Assembly (NCBI GenBank): GCA_030867875.1
Contig: JAOWCC010001589.1
Location: 73,927,537 to 73,991,536 of the forward strand
Origin: Actinernus sp. WN-2022
Lineage: Eukaryota > Cnidaria > Anthozoa > Actiniaria > Actinernidae
Direction: 5' to 3'
Length of the DNA stretch: 64,000 nucleotides
Shown: piece by piece, positions 26,201 through 32,678 of the stretch
How the letters are laid out: each line of letters opens with the position of its first letter
Position numbering within the stretch: position 1 is the stretch's first letter
Notes under the pieces: model-generated
The model's database searches: none
Told to the model about the DNA's origin: nothing
What the model saw: the letters and a program-made list of their open reading frames with translations, nothing else
Position numbers and translations under genes: made by a program

Positions 26201-29200
26201 GGCGGACTTGAAATGCAAATTAGTTTCCCGCTAGATTTCTGGGTAATTTACCAGTCTATCTCGGCATCATTTCTTTAAAATTTAATAACAGGAAATCATA
26301 TTTGATAATTGTGGATTAAATGTTTGATACATGTTGTAAATGGTACTGTTTCGTATCACGTCCGGTTACAGTGCAGCACACGCAGTATTTACGTAAATCA
26401 CCAAGCATGCTAAGGCTTGGCTTGCTGGCGAAATATGCTAATTAGGTGCAAATTTCAATTTCGGTTAATATCTCTTTAGGTTTAACAGTTAGAGCAACCA
26501 AAATTGGCCACAAGGTGTTGTTTGTTACATTACAATTTTTCCAGTACGTCGTTACCATGGCAACATCAATTAAGGGGGCTCAGCCGGGAACTTCTGATTT
26601 TGTAAATGGGGCACAAGAACACTAATCTTTTTCTGATATCAGTTCATAAATGTGTTAGTTAAACAAAGACACAACTTTTGGTGCTTGGCATGCTTGTACT
26701 TAAATCACGTGACCGTGAGAACAGTAGCCATAGCAACATACTTCATTTAATATATCTGTTACTAGATATACTGGACAACCATACGAGGCAGAAATGGATG
26801 TAGACACACTCTTTACTTGATACTGAAATAAAAGTTTGGAGAAGGGAGTATGTTCTATAGACCCCATTTTTACTTAAACGCTGAAATATTAAATTGAGAA
26901 AAGAACACCCTTAGATCTAGTTTCCATGGCAACCAAGTGTTCAGAAATTATATGGGCCACGAGACCAAGATAACTGCCAAGTTTAGTTCCCATAGCTTAT
27001 TCCTGTACCGAGATATTGAAAAAACACTACTTATCCGCGTATAAGCCCCTAAACAAAGCCTTGACATGCTTGAAATAAGGGCCTGTTTCGTTTTTTGGGG
27101 CGATTTTGAAAAAAATACCCTCAAACATTAGAAGTAAATTACTTTTGCAGAGGTTAGGATAAACTGTAGTTATTTTTTGCTAAGTTAACACAACTTCCGG
27201 TGACGACAACTCTCACTTCCGGTCCAAGATGGCGGCCATTTTGAAAACATCCTCTTAACTTGACTACGCACTAATTTTCGCGATGGCACCATATCAGATA
27301 TTGATTGGCACATCAAAACCCATATCTCTGCCAAATTTCATGCTTTTAGCCAACAGTGAACAATTCAACCTAAAATCTGCACCTATCCGCTCCACTATTG
27401 CATTTGTAATGAGCCGGAGAATTTAGAGATTAAATGTGCGTGAACAAACAAACTTACTATGCGCGCGGCACGGTTTTGAAGTTTTTGGAGCTTTTTAGAA
27501 AGGCCTTTGTTAGGAGTCGTCCGGTTTAGGGGTTCATAATTATTTAGATTACTGGTCAGTAGCTCAGTTGGTAGAGCACGGTCTAGAGTGCGGGAGGTCG
27601 GGGGTTCGAATGCCGGCCGCGTCCTTGGTCAGGGGCATATAAGCCGTTGGACTTGTCTCCTTACTCTTCTAATCTACACGAGGGGGACGTAAAAGAACCT
27701 GTTGTGTTATTTCGAGAAAGAGTAGGGGATTGTCTCCCGACACAACAGCCTGGTATTCTGAGGTACTAACAATCACTCATGATTGTAAACTGCACGGCAG
27801 CACATTGCGCCACAATAGCAGTCCGTATCACAAAAATAACCTTGTGAAGCGCATTTGAATATATTCATATAGAGTTTGCGCTATATAAATGAATACCTGT
27901 AACCTTGTTTTTTAGGTTAAGGTTATTTTACTCTTCGTGACAGTGTTTGATGTGGTTGCATGTCTTTTTTAAATAGAAGGAATCACTTTATAAATGCAAA
28001 ATTTGTGTACCTTTTATGGGTCAACGTCATTATGGTTTTTAAACCTCCTTTAATTTTTGCGTACCGGAATTTCGCTATCGGAATTACATTAAGCTCTTTC
28101 GTCTGCTTTTTGTTTGCGATTTGCAGTTTGCGCGTAGGAGATTGTTATTAAAGGAAATGCAGTTTACTATAATTATAATCGTCCGCCTCAGAAATAGCCC
28201 AACAGCTTACCACTTTACATCGCATTCTTTACACCTCAGAAATAGCTCAACTGACATAGCTAGCTCAGGTCATATACTGATGTAATCGTTCTTTTCATTT
28301 CACATTTAAAGCATGGGTTGGATCTATCTCAGACGCCCTCATCTTCCTGGCATCGCCCCTGGCTACTGCAGGTTGCATACGGTTAGGTTGCCGCGTTGTC
28401 GCCGTGGCTGGAGCAGTAACATGCGGTTTTAGCCTCGTCATCTCATCGTTTGCTCCGTCCCTTCTGCTAATGTACTTCTCTCATGGCATCTGCTATGGCG
28501 TAGGCTGCAGTTTTCTTCACACATCAGGCCTTCTAATAACGACTAAGTACTTCTACAAGAGGCGTTCTCTAGCCACTGGGATCGTAGCAGCTGGAGTAAG
28601 CATCGGTGTACTTACGCTAGGGCCATTACTTCAGGTCTTGATTGACAGTTTAGGATGGAGAAATGCATTGCGGTTTATTGGGGGACTGTTTAGTGTGGTT
28701 CTTGTACTAGCACTCATTAGCTATGATCCCAATGTGGGAGAAGAATGCGATGAAACGACAAGAAGTTCGACAACCGACAGTAGGAGAATCCGTCAAACTG
28801 TGGCGAGGAAAGCGAGGAAGAAAACCCGTATTGACTGTTCTATCTGGAGCTTTCCTGCTTATTCCATTGCAGTTGCTGCTATTATCTGCGATTCGTTCGG
28901 CGCTTATGTGCCCCTGTTTCATCTGGTAAGTTGTGTTTAGGCTTTAGGGGAGGGAGGTGGGGGTGGTGCTAGTGGTTAGCGCTTTGTCTCTTAACACTGT
29001 GGCCTGGGTTCGAGCTACGGTAACGGCACGTGAGTTGGGCTAGTTTGTTGGTATCTCGCCCTTGCTCAGAGGGCTTTCTCCGGTTTTCTTCTCTCCACAA
29101 AAACCAACACGCTAAACTCCACTGCGATCTGTGGTTTATCCGTGGCCTGACTTTGATCATCCCCTATGGCTGTTTCAGATCCCGTAAAAAAATGTGTTCT

Positions 29201-32169
29201 TCTTGTGTCGGTATTACCATCCCGTCATTTTTACCAAATTGTATTTAACATCCGAATTCCAAATCGGTCTAGATATCAGTATGCAAAATGAACAGTTATA
29301 TAGATATGCCATATTTTTTTCTTTTTGAAAATCTCTCGATTTCTTTCGTATAGATCAAGCATTGTCAAGAAATGGGTTTGTCATCCGACATCGCTTCCTC
29401 TCTCTTCATTTCCATGGGTGTTTCATCTCTTGCGGGTAGAATTCTCGCAGGTCGTCTGTGTGACCATCCACGAATTTCTCCCGTCTACGTTCATCAGGCC
29501 TCCGACGTTATTATTGGTGCATCAATGTTTTTGATCTCATTAGCGAGAGATTATAAAGACTTCGTCGTGTTTTCTGTTTGCTTTGGTTTTGGCAATGGAA
29601 TGTATGTTACCACACTAATGTTAATCTTCCTGAATACCGTGGACGCTAAGAGAAGACCAACAGCCTTTGCTGTAGCTGAGGTCATAGATTCCCTACCTAT
29701 AGCACTTGGTGCTCCAATGGCAGGTAAGCGCAGTTGAGAGATGATCTCTCTTTAGACTGAGAAAATCAGACGCATCTCTCGCTCCACTATAGCTCCCACA
29801 CACAGAGAGAGAGAGAGACTCTGGAAGTGGAGAAAGAGAGACTCTGGACATTAGTGGAGAGAGGCGTCTGATTTTCTCAGGCTACCCTCTCTTTAGGACC
29901 TGACAGGAGGAGAAGTACGTGGGGGTGGACGTATGGGAATGGGTGGACCTTTCACAGACCAAAATTTCCACACCCTTTTTTAGACCTGCCCTCAAACCCA
30001 GTTACATTTGTTACCCTATTTTCGAGCAAAGTATGGCACGGTAACGGGTGGGGTACGTATGGTACGCTACGACGTTACAATCGGCTTCTCTGATTCTTTC
30101 CTTCCAATCAGTCTTTTTATTTGTCGTCTTCCTTTCCCCAGATCCCAATTATCCGAGAGGAGCCCATTACCCGGAGCATCCATCTCCCAATTACTACGTC
30201 TATGATGCACCGTTGTCAGTATGTTTCCCGCGAGTTCGGTTTCCGCTAGCCAATCACAAGAGTTTACGTTAAAAAAATTGAAATCTAAAAATAACCGCCC
30301 GGTCTGGGAAAATTCTGTATCACGAATTAATATATGACATATGTAGCGGCCTCCTTCAAAGGTAGCTCACACTATATCGGTCACCTCAAGTGCGTATGCC
30401 TGGTTCAGGGATCAAATTTACTCCTTATTTCAGCACAGCCGAGTACAGCCGAAGGGCGCCAAGTTTCTCACGGTAATAGATATCGCATCATTCTTGACTC
30501 CCTTGTGCGCAGTAAAACGCGTCACGTGCTCTGTCGGGTGACTTCGATCACGAAATCAGTGAATCGAAAACACGGCTCCGAGTTTAAAAGAAACAGTGAG
30601 GACAATGACTGGATATGGTTAAGGTTAAAGCCGTTTCCTATTTCAGCTTAGGAAAGATGCCAACAATAATAATGTTTCGTTGACGAGTTATTAAGGCGAA
30701 ATTATGCGAAATAGGTCACGTGACTTTTTGTACGCTTGATATTTCCTTATCTTTACTTGATAGTCATATTATCTTAACCTGCTATGTAGACGTATTTTTT
30801 CACTCTCATAAATTCGAAGAAAAATAACGTCTGCTTACCCGAGCGCTTAATTAGTTTCCAATGTGCATGCATGACGTCAGTACGTTTGTTTTATTTTTCT
30901 GCCCAATCAATTTTAGTGAATCGGCGCGCCAGTGAACACTCTCCTATGATTGGTCAATGGCAAATGTATCGTCTGAATCCTTTTAAATGCAACATTACGT
31001 CACTTTCCAGGATATGGAAGGTAAAATCTGATTGGTCCATAACACAATGAGGTGTGTATATTGGAAACCAATTAAGCGCTCGGGTAAGCAGACGTTATTT
31101 TTTTCTTCGAATTTATGAGAGTGAAAAAATACGTCTGCATAGCAGGCTATATTCTCTAAGCGTGGTCTAAAATATTTCTCTAATTATGACGTCATCGATC
31201 ACGTGATACGACAGTCATCCACTTAAGGAATTTAAGAAAGTAGATGTTAGTATTGTGGTGTGAACAGACTTTGTGTACAATGTTGTCCTTGTTGCTGCCA
31301 CAGCGAGCGAGCCTGAAGCGAGCGAGCAAGGCAGCAGTTCTAATCCCTGATAAGCGGGTCCAAATCTCGATTTCTTTTTTTACCACAATGCATCTCTTCT
31401 ATTGTCTTTTTTTGCCACAATGCTTTGCACGGATCTGATCGTCACGTGACATTACACGAGGTGGAAGCTAACTACGTTCAACCGTTCTTTAACGCATTTC
31501 TGTGTATGCGATCCTTGTGTAATCATGAATTTGTTGACGCGTAGGCGAACTCTGTGTTACAATTACATTTTCAATTACAGTTGATTTCCGGTGTTTAAAC
31601 TTTACCGGGGAGAACAGAAGTTTTTTGTGCCGGGAATCTTAAGAAATTGTCGGGAATTGGTAGGCTCAGGGGATTTACCGGAATATCGTTGATATGTCGG
31701 GAAAAATGAAAATAAATCGGGACAACTTTTGAGATACACACCTCAGCTTAAACAGTATTTAGTCGCTCGTTCGCGATATGATACGAAAACCTCGTGAATA
31801 AAAACGAAATCAAGCTCTTAACATGTAATAATCTCTATATATTATATAGCGTCGTCTACGGAGGAAGCTCTGAGACGCTCCGGGTAATGGGTTCCTGCTA
31901 TCTCTCGGTTATTTATAATTGTTATTAATTGAATGTATACTTCCTCTGAAGGCCTCATGGCAGACAGGATGGGTTCGTACATTCCTTCTTTCTACACTGC
32001 TGGTGGTATGGTGTTGATGGGTGCCGTTATTCCATTTCTACTCCTTTGTTTTAAGAAGAAAGAAAGTGGTACAGAGGAGCACATGGAGAGTCTCGGATTC
32101 TGCGAGAGCCGAGATGGACTTGATGATAGCTGTGAAACGGTTGTTATAGAGAAACTGACTGTTCTTTAG
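8075..32169 (+). CDS. SLC16 (monocarboxylate transporter-like) gene, 4 coding exons
   Basis: Coding exons 8075-8255, 28312-28925, 29354-29723 and 31952-32169 join in consistent phase (1, 0, 1) to 1383 nt, i.e. 460 residues, the usual size of the family. SLC16 proteins are 12-helix plasma-membrane carriers of the major facilitator superfamily that move monocarboxylates or related small acids. Sequence support: a degenerate [D/E]G[G/S]xxW motif (DGRWSW) at the start of TM1, AWVGSIS at TM2, the TM5 signature [17 protein letters not shown], and a short charged cytoplasmic loop between TM6 and TM7. The substrate cannot be told. Intron 1 is 20 kb and packed with transposons. The ATG at 8075 leaves a normal-length N terminus; a TATA-like stretch (GTATAAAGC) lies about 85 bp upstream. 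Confidence 0.93.
8440..8640 (+). pseudogene. LINE 3'-end fragment (C terminus of RT ORF)
   Basis: Around 8455-8545 one frame reads [17 protein letters not shown], the conserved C-terminal motif of CR1/L2-type LINE proteins. A short AT-rich tail follows. It is 5'-truncated, as is common for LINE insertions. Confidence 0.8.
8660..9150 (+). pseudogene. Second LINE 3' end with microsatellite tail
   Basis: Codes for the C-terminal LINE region: [20 protein letters not shown] near 8730, then [11 protein letters not shown] 3' UTR follows, ending GGCGCTATATAAATGTGGAATTATTATTATTA. It has several frame breaks. The tail resembles the 3' ends of the SINEs at 27552 and 46203. Confidence 0.82.
9197..9982 (+). 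pseudogene. LINE endonuclease fragment fused to the Ty3/gypsy remnant
   Basis: The open frame 9197-10108 is a chimera. Its first ~260 codons are a LINE N-terminal region and AP-endonuclease domain ([41 protein letters not shown]). From about 9983 the same frame continues as the end of a Ty3/gypsy RNase H. The LINE's RT is missing. Two truncated elements abut in frame; a working fusion is unlikely. Confidence 0.85.
10139..10930 (+). CDS. Ty3/gypsy integrase (zinc-binding and catalytic core)
   Basis: Integrase joins element cDNA to host DNA. An HHCC zinc-binding region ([24 protein letters not shown]) lies around residues 80-135. The DDE core follows: D in VDCLGPF, D in SDRGKNF, E in GLVERF. 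Just past the catalytic Glu the frame runs into an aberrant stretch and stops at 10930. A short deletion or frameshift has occurred here, because typical core residues ([10 protein letters not shown]) resume in another frame at about 10945. The protein starts downstream of the RNase H stop at 10106, so the natural polyprotein was longer. Confidence 0.9.
   Translation: MAIDQIQDLQKRDSALYPIIQYLQDDILPENDEIARKILRESAEYVFDDNGLLYHLFKPTGSRRKDIHAQLVIPKTLQFEILVATHDSSLAGHLGIHKTYEKVRERYFWKGMFRDCETWVQSCVDCSMKKNPKTIRNAPILPIPVESAFERVAVDCLGPFPVTNSGNRHIVVFTDYLTRWPEAFPVPSIEAATIARLLVDEIVCRHGAPRTLLSDRGKNFLSKLIKEVCFMLNTKKINTSSYHPQTNGLVERFKGGLARIGPL
10940..11763 (+). pseudogene. Integrase C-terminal region (GPY/F) plus chromodomain after an in-frame stop
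   Basis: This frame resumes at [10 protein letters not shown], passes [10 protein letters not shown] and the GPY module ([22 protein letters not shown]), then a polar linker to a TAA at 11599-11601. Reading on in the same frame gives 54 codons of a chromodomain ([20 protein letters not shown], then ATWEPLENI), ending TAA near 11762. Chromodomains at integrase C termini mark chromoviruses and steer insertion to particular chromatin. The stop falls right before the chromodomain core. Confidence 0.88.
11849..11968. mobile_element. Palindromic MITE (GGGCCGGGTTGTTCAAAGCC termini)
   Basis: The ends GGGCCGGGTTGTTCAAAGCC and its complement form a ~45-bp imperfect hairpin arm on each side. The element is 120 bp and non-coding. 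It is inserted between the chromodomain and env-like parts of the Ty3 element, so it is younger. No clear target duplication. Confidence 0.8.
12107..13035 (+). pseudogene. Env-like glycoprotein, N-terminal and central fragments
   Basis: Three pieces in different frames. 12107-12430 starts with an ATG and a signal-peptide-like helix ([13 protein letters not shown]). 12433-12600 has paired Cys. 12605-13035 has [15 protein letters not shown] near its start, reminiscent of a hydrophobic fusion segment, followed by a long amphipathic coiled-coil-like region. Together with the membrane-anchored piece at 13788-14492, this matches the general architecture of class I fusion envelope proteins of env-bearing Ty3/gypsy elements. 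The copy is broken by stops and frame changes and is not functional. Family-level identity is inference from architecture and position. Confidence 0.65.
13036..13787. other. Disrupted middle of the env-like region
   Basis: Multiple stops in all plus frames. Short Cys-containing frames (for example 13257-13400) may be env-derived, followed by a GC-rich patch near 13410-13450 unlike its surroundings. Probably decayed env plus small insertions. Confidence 0.5.
13788..14492 (+). CDS. Env-like C-terminal part with transmembrane anchor
   Basis: Open frame of 234 codons. The last ~90 residues contain a heptad-like polar segment ([16 protein letters not shown]), a hydrophobic membrane helix ([20 protein letters not shown]), a basic stop-transfer (MKKRRD) and a short cytoplasmic tail. 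This is the layout expected of the C terminus of a retroelement envelope protein. It lacks its own signal peptide and start context, so it is a fragment of the env-like region that begins at 12107. Confidence 0.65.
   Translation: MSGLLELPWSPGSKIEFSRNHKSTSCRHLNPLLHLGGRYYLSTKSQTLQLRNGTLALTPLTIYNIPCNMTTATMEIGLGQCPTSLTFTLPIFTHHTIKYVPWLPTSDDVTLQLHYKSLKIMPALKFNKSTLKELDDTFQTIDGRLTTKLQQIKKDINRIHETTETTTVEILAYTAFALTLVHTVVLILAACYAMKKRRDHLELPANKPDNPETRPLNEFCSDCSGPLTDPTTNV
14503..15069 (+). CDS. RING-finger protein ORF downstream of env-like region
   Basis: 188 codons, starting 10 bp after the env-like stop. A RING-type metal-binding pattern lies at residues ~24-75: CHIC, then [12 protein letters not shown], and CPFCRQ after a 25-residue gap. 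RING domains usually act as E3 ubiquitin ligases. The C-terminal half is Pro/Arg-rich with a ten-His run encoded by an imperfect CAC/CAT repeat. Position suggests it belongs to the retroelement, or was captured by it. The alternative is a host gene that the element neighbours, but no splice signals support that. The frame is intact while the env-like region is broken. Confidence 0.7.
   Translation: MLWSSLNLVATITSSSMNGPNNECHICATVTSTPLRSMPCCQNSCHEACLHKCFEASIANNRQLREPPNPYRCPFCRQALLPLCQSDVSRGRAPRYIYIFNDLALQPLHQYPALIDQHNHHHHHHHHHHDFIEALLPQPDGRPRFIPRRPRVVVAPQRPPIDWAEVRRTLPAHLRRPPGEEIPNGRPG
15070..15505. other. AT-rich 3' non-coding part of the Ty3 element
   Basis: No open frame of note. A purine-rich GAGGAAGGA (15493-15501) just before the candidate LTR could be the polypurine tract. 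Confidence 0.4.
15506..16244 (+). repeat. Candidate 3' LTR
   Basis: 739 bp starting TGTTA and ending ..CACTACA, i.e. TG..CA borders. It has an AATAAA at 16202 near the end and a purine-rich tract just upstream. A LINE starts directly after it. No 5' partner is present for comparison, so the borders are tentative. Confidence 0.4.
16263..18805 (+). pseudogene. Decayed LINE (endonuclease end + RT), plus strand
   Basis: Successive broken frames give the LINE pattern: [20 protein letters not shown] (16558), [17 protein letters not shown] (16996), [13 protein letters not shown] (17212), [12 protein letters not shown] (17323), KAFDTVDHS (17440), CGVPH near 17576, [11 protein letters not shown] near 17678, then C-terminal motifs to 18475. 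The tail is AATAAAATTGAAGTTGAATTGAAG. It resembles the better-preserved LINE at 49740-52810. Many stops and indels show an old copy. Confidence 0.88.
18810..19811. other. Unassigned AT-rich stretch
   Basis: No coding motif seen. It contains a GATA microsatellite (listed separately) and short ATA/AAT runs. Confidence 0.5.
19165..19196. repeat. (GATA)n microsatellite
   Basis: Seven consecutive ATAG units within ATAATATAGATAGATAGATAG... . Confidence 0.9.
19812..19917. mobile_element. Short fold-back element
   Basis: ATACCATGAC..GGGAAATTAGTG..TTAAATTTCC at the left pairs with GGAAATTTAA..CACTAATTTCCC..GTCATGGTAT at the right. The ~45-bp arms are imperfect, around a GC-rich loop. No target duplication is clear. 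Confidence 0.7.
19918..20467. other. Unassigned stretch left of the large DNA element
   Basis: No gene. Repeated TTTCTAAATTTCC/GGAAATTT-type words at 20390-20465 form a weak inverted repeat. Confidence 0.45.
20468..20640 (+). repeat. Left terminal inverted repeat of the 6.9-kb element
   Basis: Starts TAGTGGGGCGGATATGTGC and ends at the GGACCGGAAGT block. Within it AAAATGGCCGCCATCTTGG includes a YY1-like motif. It is the reverse complement of 27215-27397, with a few mismatches and one small indel near the outer end. Confidence 0.88.
20641..21199. other. 3' non-coding part of the CXC element
   Basis: Lies between the left repeat and the gene's stop. It holds another AATGGCTGCCATCT box and CCGGAAGT words at 20795-20850, echoing the inverted repeat. 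No gene. Confidence 0.55.
21200..22156 (-). pseudogene. CXC-element gene, 3' part: nuclease-like domain plus CXC cysteine cluster
   Basis: Open frame of 318 codons, the C-terminal third of the split gene. Acidic motifs follow in order: HEEADTRM (residues ~49-56), [12 protein letters not shown] (~74-85) and [18 protein letters not shown] (~135-152). These resemble, in order and spacing, the acidic motifs and helix-hairpin segment of FEN/PIN-type nucleases; that is my inference, not a database result. The last ~33 residues are a dense cysteine cluster ([20 protein letters not shown]) like the CXC/tesmin DNA-binding fold. The same reading frame extends upstream of the first ATG to about 22190, where it joins the preceding fragment by a frameshift. 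Confidence 0.8.
22195..22445 (-). pseudogene. CXC-element gene, fragment between two frameshifts
   Basis: This frame contains [20 protein letters not shown] and [19 protein letters not shown], which belong between the neighbouring fragments. It is entered by a frameshift near 22440 and left by another near 22190, where the next frame gives [15 protein letters not shown]. Confidence 0.78.
22409..22756 (-). pseudogene. CXC-element gene, fragment after the first frameshift
   Basis: Continues the 25707-22753 frame after a frameshift near 22785: the other frame reads [19 protein letters not shown] into this piece. Motifs [19 protein letters not shown] and [11 protein letters not shown] are typical of the family. 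Reading degenerates after LGTLRL (about 22450). Confidence 0.78.
22753..25707 (-). pseudogene. CXC-element gene, large 5' part (984 codons)
   Basis: ATG at 25707 or 25689. The N-terminal ~220 residues hold two Cys/His modules (CVICQQ ~23, [18 protein letters not shown] ~89; CFLCDD ~140, [15 protein letters not shown] ~205), suggesting zinc binding. A long central region follows, and then the conserved segment at residues ~660-800 ([51 protein letters not shown]). I find no DDE triad or KDZ signature by eye. It ends in a frameshift stop at 22753. The length and motif order fit the family's ordinary full-length products, so loss of function is recent. Confidence 0.85.
25708..27214. other. 5' non-coding part of the CXC element
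   Basis: 1.5 kb between the gene's start and the right repeat. It probably holds its promoter and 5' UTR. AAAGATGGCGGACTT (26197) repeats the YY1-like box of the terminal repeats. No coding motif. Confidence 0.55.
27215..27397 (-). repeat. Right terminal inverted repeat of the 6.9-kb element
   Basis: Reverse complement of 20468-20640, from ACTTCCGGTCCAAGATGGCG to ..TATCCGCTCCACTA. The inner ~130 bp match with very few differences. A 6-bp gap separates the copies near the outer end. Confidence 0.88.
27552..27903 (+). mobile_element. tRNA-derived SINE, copy 1
   Basis: The head has RNA polymerase III boxes: A box TAGCTCAGTTGG (27560-27571) and B box GGTTCGAATGC (27603-27613), at tRNA-like spacing. 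A ~290-bp non-tRNA body follows, ending TTGCGCTATATAAATGAATAC. The tRNA acceptor stem is not closed, so it is not a tRNA gene. A second copy lies inverted at 46203-46605. Confidence 0.87.
28312..28925 (+). CDS. SLC16-like gene, coding exon 2
   Basis: 614 nt covering TM2 to TM7. Acceptor TTTAAAG|CA, donor CATCTG|GTAAGT. It carries WVGSISDA, the family signature [26 protein letters not shown], and a basic loop (RKARKKTR) before the next helix. Confidence 0.93.
28926..29353. other. SLC16 intron 2
   Basis: 428 bp, GT..AG. A degenerate tRNA-like head (GGTGCTAGTGGTTAGCGCTTT at 28971 and GGTTCGAGCTACGG at 29007) suggests an old SINE remnant. Otherwise nothing seen. Confidence 0.5.
29354..29723 (+). 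CDS. SLC16-like gene, coding exon 3
   Basis: 370 nt covering TM8 to TM11. Acceptor TTCGTATAG|ATC, donor ATGGCAG|GTAAGC (phase 1). It contains [12 protein letters not shown], conserved basic/acidic residues of the TM8 region, and [10 protein letters not shown]. Confidence 0.93.
29757..29880. mobile_element. Fold-back element in SLC16 intron 3
   Basis: CTGAGAAAATCAGACGC..TCTCTC pairs with GAGAG..GCGTCTGATTTTCTCAG. A GA-rich interior includes (GA)n. It starts 34 bp past the exon 3 donor site, so it may form a stem next to the 5' splice site. Confidence 0.8.
29881..30384. other. SLC16 intron 3, unassigned part
   Basis: No gene or clear repeat seen between the fold-back and the repeat starting at 30385. 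Confidence 0.5.
30385..31265 (+). mobile_element. Copy of the 39503-40177 element, truncated and split
   Basis: Starts CTCAAGTGCGTATGCCTGGTTCA, like the terminus CTCAAGCATGTTAAGGCCTG of the copy inside the Penelope element. It then matches it through the CCTTATTTCAGCACAGCCGA block and the GACGTCATCGATCACGTGAT block. It is interrupted by the MITE at 30777-31149 and lacks the right terminus beyond about 31265. Confidence 0.8.
30777..31149. mobile_element. MITE with ~100-bp inverted repeats nested in another repeat
   Basis: The arms (CCTGCTATGTAGACGTATTT.. and ..AAATACGTCTGCATAGCAGG) match over about 95 bp, including GAAGAAAAATAACGTCTGC and CCCGAGCGCTTAATT. The interior is ~180 bp. It sits inside the 30385-31265 repeat, as comparison with the uninterrupted copy at 39503-40177 shows. 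The target duplication is unclear. Confidence 0.85.
31292..31764. repeat. Dispersed repeat, copy A
   Basis: Matches 33099-33690 at high identity: CAGCGAGCGAGCCTGAAG at the start, ATCTGATCGTCACGTGACAT in the middle and TTAAACAG near the end. Copy A lacks a ~118-bp segment present in copy B. Class unknown. Confidence 0.85.
31952..32169 (+). CDS. SLC16-like gene, coding exon 4 (C terminus)
   Basis: 218 nt. Acceptor CTCTGAAG|GC completes the Gly codon in [13 protein letters not shown]. It encodes TM12 and a ~45-residue charged cytoplasmic tail ending at TAG 32167-32169. Confidence 0.92.
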
Positions 32170-32285
32170 ACTTTACAGAACCGGGGGGAAGGGGGAAGGG
32201 GGGGGGGAAGCACTTGTATGATAAATGGATAGGTATGTGCGGCTATGGTGTATAGCACCGGACCCGGTTTTACGAAAAAAATAGG

Positions 32286-32410
32286 GTATATACTTCATGG
32301 TAGTGTTTCGTCCCATATAGTCTCCCTGCATAATCATTTCCTCTACTGTTTTATTTACAGTATTATGCAGGGAGACTATATGGAACGAAACACTGCCATG
32401 AAGTATATAC
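32286..32410. repeat. Near-perfect inverted repeat just after the SLC16 stop
   Basis: GTATATACTTCATGGTAGTG..CCCTGCATAAT pairs with ATTATGCAGGG..CACTGCCATGAAGTATATAC, ~50-bp arms with a 24-bp loop. If transcribed in the 3' UTR it would fold into a strong hairpin. It may be a MITE. Confidence 0.82.
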
Positions 32411-32678
32411 CGAAAATAGCTCCAAAACCCGGATTTCCAAGTTAATTATTCACATATTATATGAATTCCGACATTCTTAACATGTTATATGATATGTTTT
32501 CTCGTTTGTCAAATCTATTAACATCTAGTACCTGAAGTACAATATTCTGTCTGATACTATTAAAGTTGTATCAGGTTTGTCTTAGTCTTTCGACTTGTCA
32601 TTTACATTATTTTTAGGAGGATGTTCCGGTCAACCTTCAAACCTTTAGTTATCATTTCGACTCTATCAATTGATAAGT

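Larger units (their letters stand above)
20468..27397 (-). mobile_element. 6.9-kb element with long terminal inverted repeats carrying a CXC-domain gene
   Basis: Ends are 173-183-bp inverted repeats that match almost throughout (starting TAGTGG, ending CCACTA). TTG lies directly outside both ends (20465-20467 and 27398-27400), a possible 3-bp target duplication. Inside, one gene runs on the minus strand from 25707 to 21200. It belongs to a protein family I know as high-copy and uncharacterised in cnidarian and fish genomes (often annotated as CXC-domain-related). The location between inverted repeats implies the gene is the element's own. Three frame disruptions show this copy is inactive. 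Confidence 0.82.

Noticed and set aside
20468..27397. CACTA/EnSpm or KDZ transposon
   Set aside because: The 3-bp flank and CCACTA end suggested CACTA, but those elements start 5'-CACTA, whereas here the 5' end is TAGTGG. The protein lacks the KDZ catalytic pattern as far as I can read it.
27552..27640. Functional tRNA gene
   Set aside because: A and B boxes are good but the acceptor arms do not pair and a long body with a LINE-like tail follows. It is a SINE, as the inverted second copy confirms.
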